Made by a program: the position numbers and the translations under genes. A DNA stretch of 64,000 bases, taken from contig JAUSZU010000001.1 of NCBI GenBank assembly GCA_030817875.1, positions 5,704,001 through 5,768,000 on the forward strand, in the 5' to 3' direction. Below the pieces are notes generated by a model. It was not told the origin of the DNA. It saw only the letters and a list, made by a program, of their open reading frames with translations, and ran no database searches. The stretch comes from Flavobacterium sp. W4I14. Its GTDB lineage: Bacteria; Bacteroidota; Bacteroidia; Sphingobacteriales; Sphingobacteriaceae. Shown here piece by piece: positions 17,268 to 29,200 of this stretch (positions within the stretch are counted from its first letter, which is position 1; the number at the start of each line of letters is the position of its first letter).

Positions 17268-20200
17268 ATGATGAAAACTCATACTTACTCGTCCCGTAGA
17301 GGGATAATTAGCAATACCTTAATTGCAATCATCATTCTATTAACGCTCTTCTCCGCCAAATCGTATGCGCAAACTAAAATTTTTGCAAATACTGTCACCA
17401 AATCGGATCATGTTGATAATGCAACAAATGCAACATTAAACAACAATAACTTTGCGACAGTTAATTCGTATGGTGGAATTGCTGTTGGTATAGGGTCGTT
17501 TAGTGGCGAGCTGGAATTAAAATATCCGGCTTCGGTTGCCGCAGGCGTTACCTCCTATATCAGAATAGATTTTGATGGTGATATCCTGAACCGGTTACTA
17601 GGTGGTAGTTTAGGTACTTTATTGGCTAATGTAGGTGGGACGGTAGTTCTTGGAAACCATTCGTTCCAGATAGGGGCCAAAAATGGTACTACAGCAGTAC
17701 CCCCAACAGGCGGGAATAGTGTAGACGGGTTTTCTGCTGATAATTTACGACTGGTAAAAGATGCAAATGGTTTCTTTTACATCGCAATAACCCCTACACA
17801 GGCTTATGATAGGGTATTTATAAAAGATGTAACCAATGCGCTTTTGCTTTCAGTTGCTAATAGTACAAAGGTTTATTATTCATTTTATACTTCAGGGACT
17901 GATCCATGTGCACAGGCATTTACTACAGGATATGAAGGCACAGGTATTACACTTGATGCTTTGCAATTGGGTAGTTCGGGTGTAACCAATAGCGAAAGAG
18001 CTATTGATGCTGATCCAAATAATTTTTCTCAACTGAGTTTAGGCATATTAGGGGTAGGCTCATCCATTAGCCAAAATTTTTATTTTGCAACACCATCAAA
18101 CCCTGGTGATGATATTAATCTTAGACTTAGTTCCAGCCCCGCTTTACTAACAGCAGGACTTTTACAAAATATTTCAATAACAGCATATAATGGCGGCACT
18201 CAGGTATATACCGGATCCGTTCCAACTACCTTAAATCTAGATTTACTGGGTTTATTAAATAGTGGGCAGCCAGTATCGATACCTTTTTCTCCTGGAGCAA
18301 ATGTAGTATACGACAGGGTGAAGGTAACACTAGGCTCGGTGGTAGCAGTAAACCTTACACAGACGCTTAATGTTTATGGTGTAATCCGCTCTGCGGGCAG
18401 GCCAACACCAGCAAGCACTGCAATTGCCGCTTGTTATAATAGTACTGTAGCTTTAAATGCTACCACCCCAAATGCCAACGAACTAATTTGGTACGATGCA
18501 ATAGAAGGTGGAACAGCATTGCAAACGGTTGCCTATAATGGTACGTATACCACACCGGCATTAACCGCAACTAAAACTTATTATGTTGCTGCCAGAAGAA
18601 TAGGCTGTACAGCAGAATCGGCAAGGGTTCCTGTTGTAATTACAGTTAACCCACAAATTATTTTTAACGGCGCAACATTAGCCAATGCTACACCAGGTTT
18701 TGCTTATTCTAAACAATTGGATGTGGCTACAGGCGGAACAGCAGGCTATACTTATGCTTTAGCAGCAGGAAGTACATTGCCAGCCGGTTTAACTTTATCA
18801 TCAACTGGTGCAATTACCGGAACTCCAACCGTAGCCAATGCTTACACTTTTTCAGTTGTTGCAACTGATGCTAAGGGCTGTAAAGCAACTGCAACTTATA
18901 ATTTAACTGTTACGGCAGCATTGGTACTTACTCCAGGTGCGTTGCCTGATGGTTTAACAGGAACGGTTTATCCAACACAGACTATTCCAGCTGCAACTGG
19001 TGGAACAGGGCCGTATACCTATACTGCAACTGGCGTTCCTCCGGGCTTAACTTTTAATCCTACAACAAGAGAAATTACCGGAACACCAACTCAACCTGGA
19101 ATATATACAATACCAGTTACAGTTGTTGATGCAAACGGTAATACCATTACTTCAAATTATACTGTAAAGATTACTGATCCTTTATTGTTACCTACAGCAA
19201 CTTTAGCTGATGGTACTACAGGAACAGCCTATCCTACGCAGATTATTCCAAGTGCAACTGGTGGAACAACGCCTTACACTTATTCGGCAACAGGCCTTCC
19301 TCCAGGTTTAACTTTTAATCCGTCTACCAGGGCCATTACTGGTACACCAACAACTCCAGGAACTTATACCGTACCAGTTACGGTAACTGATGCTGATGGA
19401 AAAACGGCAACTACAAATTATAGCATTACTGTAAATAGTCCATTGGTATTGCCAGCGGCAACCTTGCCAGATGGAACTGAGGGTGTGGCTTATGCTACAC
19501 AAGTTCTACCAGCTGCAACAGGCGGTGTTGGGCCATATACTTATGTAGCCACTAATCTTCCTGCAGGATTAACATTTAATCCAACAACAAGAGAAGTTAC
19601 TGGTACACCAACTCAGGCAGGTAATTATGCAATAAATGTAACGGTTACCGATAGTCAAGGTAAAACAGCAAGCAACACTTATCCAATTAAAGTAATTGGA
19701 ACTTTAAGCTTGCCTACAAAAACTTTACCGAACGGAATTGTTGGTACTTCATACTTACCACAAACGTTACCAGCGGTAACTGGTGGTACTTCGCCATATA
19801 CTTATGTAGCTACGAACCTTCCTCCGGGATTATCGTTCAACCCAACCACAAGAGAAATTACCGGAACACCGACACAAGGTGGTACCTATAATGTTTCTTT
19901 AACCGCTACAGATGCTAACAATAATAAAGCAACTACCACCTATACAATAACTGTAACGGTTAATGCTCCGGTTGTGGCTTCTGCTACAGTATGTACCGGA
20001 AGTACTGCTACTTTAACAGTAAGCAACCTTCAGGCTGGTGTAACGTATAACTGGTATGCATCAACAGGAAGCACGCCATTAGTAACTGGCAATAACGGAA
20101 CTTTTGTAACGCCTGCAATAAGCTCAGCAACTGTATTCTATGTAGAAGCCGTTTCTGGAACGGTAATCAGTTCGAGAACATCGGTTACGGTTTCAGTTAA

Positions 20201-23200
20201 CCCACCTGCAACTTTAGCAACAGTTACTACCAATAACCAGGTAATCAACTCCGGACAAACGACAACATTAACTGCAACCGCTGATGCTGGCAATACCATC
20301 GCATGGTTTGATGCACCAACAGCAGGAACACAAGTTGGAACAGGAACATCATTTACTACACCAGCTTTAACAGCAACCAAAATTTATTACATCGAAACTA
20401 CAAGCAGCAATGGCTGTAAAAGTGCAAGTCGCGTTCCGGTAACTGTAACCGTAATTAATGGAGGTGGTGCAACAGCTTGTAATGCCGCCAACGGTCAAAA
20501 TACTGGTATAAACGGTCTTTGTTTACTATGTGGTATAAATGGTGCGGGCAACTCAACAGATGCTGATGTCAACAACTTCACCAGGATTTCTCTTGCTGTA
20601 GGTGTTGCTGCAACTGGTTACCAACAATTAATTTTCCCATCAGCAGGAGTTGCTACAGATAGTATCCGTTTAGATTTAGCTCTGCCAACTGGTTTAGCTG
20701 ATGTTGGTCTTTTAAATAATGTAACAGTTACCGTATTAAATGGTACTACAGTTGTAAGAACGGTACAGTTAAATGGTGGATTATTAAATCTTCAACTTTT
20801 ATCCGGAAATCGTTTCGCTGCAACTGTTTTAGCAGGTGGCGCATACGATAGGGTGCAGGTGAGCTTTGGCGCATTAGTTTCGGCTTTAACCAGCCTGGAT
20901 ATTTATGGTGCAACCGTAGTTTACCCTAACCCAACATTTATAGCAGGTGCACAATCAATCTGTTCAGGTAGTACTGCAACATTAAGTGCAACTGCAAATG
21001 GAGGTACAACTTTAGCCTGGTTCGATGCGCCAACAGGCGGAAACCAAGTAGGTACGGGTGCAAACTTTTCAACTCCGGCCTTAACTGCAACGACTACTTA
21101 TTACGTTCAGGTTAGCAAAGGAACTTGTTCTAATACAACAAGAGTTCCGGTAGTTATTACCGTTAACCCCGCAATTGTATTTGCAGGCACAACTTTAACC
21201 AATGCAACCATTGCATCTCCTTACAGTAAACAACTTCCCGTTGCTACTGGCGGTACACCTGGTTATACTTATACTCTAGCTGCAGGTAGTACCTTGCCAG
21301 CTGGTTTAACTTTATCGCCAAGTGGTTTGGTAAGTGGAACACCAACCGCAGCAGGTAACCCAACATTCGATGTTGTAGCAACTGATACTAAAGGCTGTAG
21401 CACAACTTCAACCTTTACTTTAACCGTAACACCAGCATTGGCTTTGGCTCCTGGAGCATTGCCTAATGGTGTAACAGGTACAGCCTATACTACAAACGGA
21501 ATTCCAGCCGCAACAGGTGGAACCGGACCTTATACTTATTCGGCAACAGGTGTTCCTCCGGGATTAACCTTTAATCCGGCAACAAGAGAAATTACAGGTA
21601 TACCAACTCAAATTGGAACCTTTACCATTCCTGTTACAGTAACAGATGCTAATGGCAATACCATTACAGCTAACTATACACTTAAAGTAACTGATCCATT
21701 GGTTTTACCGGCAGCAACTTTAGCTAACGGAACAACAGGAACAGTTTATCCAACACAAACTATTCCATCTGCAACAGGTGGTTCAACACCTTATACTTAT
21801 GCGGCAACTGGTCTTCCTCCGGGATTGACCTTTGATCCGGCTACAAGGGAAATTACAGGAACACCTACACAATCCGGAACTTTCACAGTACCGGTAACGG
21901 TAACCGATGCTGATGGAAAAACAGCAACCAATAACTATACAATCGTAGTGGTTGATCCTTTATTGTTACCAGCAGCAACCTTGCCTGATGGAACAGAAGG
22001 AACAGTTTATGCTACACAAACTTTACCGTCGGCAACTGGTGGTGTTGGTCCATATACTTATGTAGCAAGCAACCTTCCGGCCGGATTAACTTTTAACCCA
22101 GCAACAAGAGAAGTTTCGGGAACACCTACACAGGCCGGAAATTATTCGATCGGTGTAACTGCTACAGATAGTGAAGGCAGAACTGCAAGTAATACCTATG
22201 CACTTAAAGTAATCGGTGTTTTATCATTACCAGGTGCAACTTTACCAAACGGTATTGTGGGTACACCTTATCCAACACAAACCTTACCAGCGGTAACAGG
22301 TGGAACAGCTCCATATACCTATTTAGCAACAAACCTTCCTCCGGGATTAAGTTTTAATACTGCAACAAGAGAAATTACAGGAACACCAACTTTAGGCGGA
22401 ACCTTTACGATTTCTTTAACTGCAACAGATGCAAACGGAAACAAAGCAACAACAGCTTATAGCTTAACCGTTACGGTTAATGCTCCGGTAGTTGCTGCAG
22501 CAACGGTTTGTGCTGGAAGCCCAGCGACATTAAGCGTAAGCAATTTACAAGCTGGCGTAACTTATAACTGGTATGCTTCTACCGGAAGTACGCCATTGGT
22601 TACCAATAACACAGGCGTTTTTGTAACACCTGCAGTAACTGCCCCAACAGTATTTTATGTAGAGGCGGTATCTGGAACTGCAGTAAGTTCGAGAACTGCT
22701 GTTAATGTTTCAGTTAACCCACCAGCAACTGCTGCAACAGTAACTACGAACAACCAGGTAATCAATGCTGGTCAGTCTACTACATTGTTAGCAACGGCTG
22801 ATGCTGGCAATACCATTCAATGGTACGATGCTGCAACAGGCGGAACACAGGTAGGAACAGGTACTTCATTTGTTACTCCGGTATTATCAGCAACTACAAC
22901 TTATTATGTAGAAACAACAAATGCCAGTGGTTGTAAAAGTGCAACCCGAGTTCCGGTAACTGTTACCGTATTAAATAATGGTGGTGGTACTGCCTGTAAC
23001 GCTGCCAATGCACAAAACACAGGTATAAATGGAATTTGTTTATTGTGTGGAATAAGCGGCGCTGGAAACTCTACTGATGCTGATCCTTCTAACTTTACCA
23101 GAATATCACTTTCTGTAGGTGTTGGTGCATCAGGTTATCAACAATTAATTTTCCCAACAGTTGGAACCGCCACTGATAGTCTTCGTTTAGATTTAGCTTT

Positions 23201-26200
23201 ACCGACTGGTTTAGCTGATGTTGGTTTATTAAACAACGTAACCGTTACTATATTAAATGGTACTACGGTTGTAAAAACAGTACAATTAAATGGTGGACTG
23301 TTAAATCTTAGACTTTTGTCAGGTAACCGTTTTGCTGCAACTATATTGGCAGGAGGTGCTTACGATAGGGTACAAGTAAGCTTTGGTGCATTAGTATCGG
23401 CACTAACCAGCTTAGATGTTTATGGTGCAACTGTAATTTATCCTAGTCCAACAATAACTGCTGGTGCACAAACCATTTGCGCCGGAAGTACTGCGACATT
23501 AACTGCAACGGCAAACGGTGGTACAACATTAGCTTGGTATGATGCTGCAACTGGCGGTACACAATTGGCCACTGGCGAAACATTTACTACACCAGCTTTA
23601 ACTGCTACCACTACTTATTATATTCAGGTAAGCAAAGGCGGTTGCCCGAACACAACAAGAATTCCGGTAACTGTAACGGTTACACCTGCATTACCAACAC
23701 CAGTATTGGCAACAATAGCTAATGTGTGTGAAGGATCATCAGCAACTTTATCGGTTGCCAATCCAGATGCTGCTGTAACTTATAAATGGTACGATGCTGC
23801 GGTAGGTGGAAACTTAGTATTCACTGGCGCTGTATTCCCAACTCCAGCATTAACAGCGGCAACTACTTATTATGTAGAAGCATCTCAAGGAAACTGTACA
23901 AGCACTACACGTGCTGCGGCGGCAGTATCAGTAAATCCTCGTCCGGCTTTACCAGTAGTAACTGCAAGTTCATCAACAGTTAGCGCAGGTCAAACTGCAA
24001 TTTTAACTGCTAGTTCTGCAGATGCAACCAATACTTTCAGCTGGTATACTTCTAACACTTCAACTACACCAGTTTATGTTGGTGCAACTTATGTTACACC
24101 ACCGCTGTTAGCTACTACAACTTATTATGTAGAATCGGTTTCTACAAATGGTTGTACATCAGCAAGCCGCGTTCAGGTTACCATTACAGTTGATGGTAAC
24201 GGATCTCCAAATCCGGTTCCTTGCGAGGCGGCAACAACACAGGTTAACGGCGTTAACGGTGTTGCTTTATTATCAGGTGTATTTAACCCAGCATTAGCGA
24301 TTGATAACGATACCCAAACCGCATCTTCATTGGTAATGCCTGTAGGGGCGCTCGGTGCGTCAGTTTATCAAAGAGTTGGTTTTGGATCATTATCTAAAGT
24401 GGGCGATACGGTACGTGTTTTAGTATCATCACCAGGAAAACTATTATCACTTTCATTATTAGGAAACGCGGCAATTACTACTTATGTTGGAGCCAACAGT
24501 AATGGTGATTCTAGATTGTTAAATGATAACTTAATCAATATTCAGTTGTTAAGCGGTAATACCCAGGCCTTAATCACTTTTGTTCCAACGAACGTTTTCG
24601 ACGGCGTAGAAGTTAGATTAAACTCAGGTTTATTAGGTGCTTTAACATCAATCAATTTAAATTATGCACAACGCATTTTGGTTGCACCTACTGTAGCATC
24701 AGCAAATGTTACGGCTTGCGTTGGCCAAACTGCACAGCTTGAAGTAAGCAACCCATCAGCAAGTTTAACTTACAGATGGTACGATGCTACAGGTACATAT
24801 TTAGCCGGTAAAGATGGTATCATATTTACTACACCAGTTTTAACAGGCGACACTAAATTCTACGTTGCAGCAGTTTCTTCAACTGGTTGTGTGAGCTATA
24901 AAACAGTAGTAAATGTAACTACAAACCCAGCTCCGGTAACACCAGATCTACTTTCAGCATCTGTAAACACCTGTCCGAATACATCAGTTACTTTCCAGGT
25001 TAAAAACCCAATTGTAGGTACAACCTATAACTGGTACGACACCGCAACATCAACAACTGTATTATTTACTGGTGATAACTTTACAACACCATTAATCAAT
25101 GCTGATAGAAGTTATTTTGTAGCAGCAGTAAATAGCTGTGGTAGTTCATCAACAAGAACTGAAGCTAAAATTATATTGGGAACTATCGATGTTCCGGTAA
25201 TTACACCACCATCAATCACCATTAGTGAAGGTTCTGTTGCAGTATTGAAAGCAACATCGAGTACTGCAGGAGCAACCATTAACTGGTACACTACTGCAAA
25301 TGGTGTGGTTCCAGTATATACTGGCGAAACTTATGTAACACCGCAATTAAGTGCAACCACTACATATTATGTAGAAGCTACTATTCCTGGTGGCTGTACT
25401 GCAACAAGCAGAGCAACTGTAACCGTTACTGTAATTCCTAACGGTAATCCGGTAACTACACCTTGTGGAGCCGCTACAACAACAGTTGCAAGCGGTGTAA
25501 CAGGTGTGGCATTATTGGCTGGAGTTTTCAACCCTGCTTTTGCGGTTGATAACGATATCAACACAGGATCAAGCTTGGTTATCCCAGTGGGATTACTTGG
25601 AGCATCTGTTTATCACCATGTTGGTTTTACAGGATTATCAAACGTTGGTGACACTTTAAGAGTGAAAATTACCACTCCAGGTACATTACTTTCGGTTGGA
25701 GTGTTAAATAATCTAACAGTAACTACTTTCCAGGGTACAACCAGCAATAATGATGCGGTTTCTATATCTAACCCATTAATCAGCTTAAAACTATTAACCG
25801 GCGGAACATCAGCCATATTAACCTTCGTACCAGCCAGTAAATTTGATGGAGCAGAGTTAAGATTAAGCTCAGGTCTTTTAGGAGCATTAACATCTGTTAA
25901 TTTAGATTATGCACAACGTGTAATCACTACGCCAACAGTTACATCTGCTACAGCAAGTGCTTGTCAAGGATCATCTGCAACCTTAAGTGTTCAGAACCCA
26001 CAAGCTGGTGTAGTGTACAAATGGTACTTAGGCACAACTTATCAGGCAGGAAAAGATGGAGCAACTTTCACAACAGATCCAACTCTAGCTGCTGGAACTT
26101 ATACTTATTCGGTAACAGCTACGGCTAACGGTTGCGAGACTGTAGGAACTAAAGTAACGGTAACTATTTTAGCTCCACCGGTAGCACCGATTCCATCAAG

Positions 26201-29200
26201 TACCAATCCGGCTACAACTTGTATCGGCTCACCTGCTACTTTAAGTGTACAGGCCATTGCAGGAGTAACCTATAACTGGTATGATGCGGCTACAGCCGGA
26301 AACATGTTGGTAACCAACAACAGTAGCTTTACTACATCTGCATCACTTGCAGCAGGAACATACGATTATTATGTTGAAGCAGTAAGTGGAACAGGTTGTT
26401 CAAACTCAACACGTACTAAGGTTTCTATCACTGTTAATCCATCAGCTGTTGCTGCCGATTTAACAGTAACCGGAACAACATCATTATGTGCTTCTGGTAC
26501 GGCGGTGCTTACTGCGGCCAGTACAACAGTAACCAGTCCGGTATTTACCTGGTATACTGATGCTGCTTTAACACAGGTTGCTTTTGTTGGTGCAGTATTT
26601 AATACACCAGCCATTACCGCAACTACCAAATATTATGTTACTGTTAGCGGAACCAATAAATGTGCAAATACAGCAGGTAATGCAAAAGAGGTTACCGTAA
26701 CGGTAAATCCTGTTGCTACCCCAGCTGATATTAACTTAGCTGGAACAAGTACCGTTTGCGGTGGCTCTTCAGTTACTTTAAATGCAACAAGTACAACCGT
26801 AACCAACCCGGTATTTACCTGGTACAGTGATGCGGCTTTAACCACAGTAGCATTTACTGGTGCTAACTTCGTTACGCCGGTACTTACTGCAACCACCACT
26901 TATTATGTAACGGTTAAAGGCGATAATAAATGTGAGAATATAGCAGCTACGGCAAAATCGATTACCATTACGGTTAATCCTGCGGCTACTGATTCAGACC
27001 TTGCTATTAACGGAATTGCATCAATCTGTAAAGCATCTACAGCTGCACTATCTGCTTCAACAACGACAGTGATCAATCCTGTATTTACCTGGTACAGCGA
27101 TGCTACTTTAACTACAGTGGCTCATGTAGGCGCTAGCTTTACTACACCTGCACTTACTGCAACCACCACTTATTATGTAACCGTAAAAGGTGATAATAAA
27201 TGTGAGAATTTAGCTGCAAATGCTAAGGTTGTTACCGTAACAGTTAAAGAGTTTGCAACTTCTGCTGATATTGCAGTAAGCAATGCTCAAATCTGTTCAG
27301 GTTCTACCGTAATGTTAATGGCTTCGAGTACTACGGTTACTCAGCCAGTATTTACCTGGTATAGCGATGCATCATTAACAAGTGTAGTATTTACAGGTCC
27401 AACTTTCACAGTAACTGGTTTAACTGCCACTACTACTTATTACGTAAGTGTTAAAGGTGCCAATAAATGTGAAAATAGTGCTGCAGATGCCAAAGCGGTA
27501 ACAATAACCGTTAATCCTTTGGCAACTACTACCGATATTATTCTTAGCGGAAGCACAGTGGCTTGCGCAGGATCATCGGCAGTATTAACTGCCACATCGC
27601 CAACAGTAACCAACCCAGTATTTACCTGGTACAGTGATGCGGCATTAACCAATGTAAGTTTCATTGGTGCAACATATACTACACCGGCCTTAACCAGCAC
27701 CACTACTTATTATGTAACTGTAAAAGGTGATAATAAATGTGAGAATGCACCTGGTACAGCAAGGGTAATTACCATAACAGTTAGTCCGGTTTCTACCGCG
27801 GCCGATATAACAGCTACTGATGCAACAATCTGCTCAGGATCTGGTACTACCTTGGCAGCAACTACAACAACCGTTACTAACCCAACATTTACCTGGTACA
27901 ACGATGCTGCTTTAACTTCAGTAGCTTATGTAGGTACATCATTTGTTACCCCTGTATTAACAGCAACAACTAAATACTATGTTACGGTTAAGGGCGATAA
28001 CAAATGTGAAAACTCAGGTATCACTGCAAAAGTGGTAACCGTAAATGTTAATCAGGGTGCAACAGCTGCAGATATTACCTTATCAGCACCTACCTTGGTA
28101 TGTGGATCGGGTACAGCAGTAATCAATGCTAGCTCAACAACAGTAACCAGTCCAATATTTACCTGGTACAACGATGCTTCATTAACAAGTGTTGCCTTTA
28201 CTGGACCAATATTTACCACTCCGGTATTAACAACCACTACTACCTATTATGTAACCGTAAAAGGCACTAACAAATGTGAAAACACTGCAGCAGATGCGGC
28301 AGCGGTAACCATTAAAGTTAACCCGGTAGCAGTTGTAAGTGATATCGTTGTAAGTGGATCAACAAATGTTTGCGGAGGATCTGCAGCAGTACTAACGGCA
28401 AGTAGCACAACAGTTACTAACCCGGTATTCACCTGGTATACCAATGCAACCTTAACTGATGTAGCTTTTGTAGGTGCAGTATTTACCACGCCAACATTAA
28501 TTGCCAACACTACTTATTACGTAACTGTAAAAGGCGATAACAAGTGTGAAAGTAGTGCTGCCACAGCAAAATCTGTTAATATTGTGGTGAACCCGGTAGC
28601 CTCAGCAAGTGATGTTACCGCAACAGATGCAACCATTTGTGCAGGATCGTCAGCTAGCTTAGTGGCCAGTACTACAACGGTAACCAATCCAATATTTACC
28701 TGGTACAGCGATGCTGCTTTAACAACACCAGTATTTACAGGTGCAACCTTTAACACACCAGCATTAACTGCAACAACTAAATATTACCTAACTGTAAAAG
28801 GTGATAACAGATGTGAAAGTTCTGCTGCAAATGCGACAGTAGTTACCGTTAATGTAAATGATGGAGCAACAGCAGCTGATATTACATTATCAACACCAGC
28901 TAAAATATGTGGTTCTGGAACGGCTGTTATCAATGCAAGTTCTGCAACGGTTACCAGCCCAGTATTTACTTGGTACAATGATGCTTCATTAACAAGCGTG
29001 GCATTTACCGGACCAATCTTTACCACACCGGTATTAACCGCAACCACTACTTATTATATAACCGTTAAAGGTGCCAATAGATGTGAAAACACTGCGGCTA
29101 ATGTGAAAACAGTAACCGTTACTGTTAATCCAGGTGCTGTGGCAACAGATATTACAGTAAACGGATCAACTTCAGTTTGTGCAAGCACAGCCGCAACATT

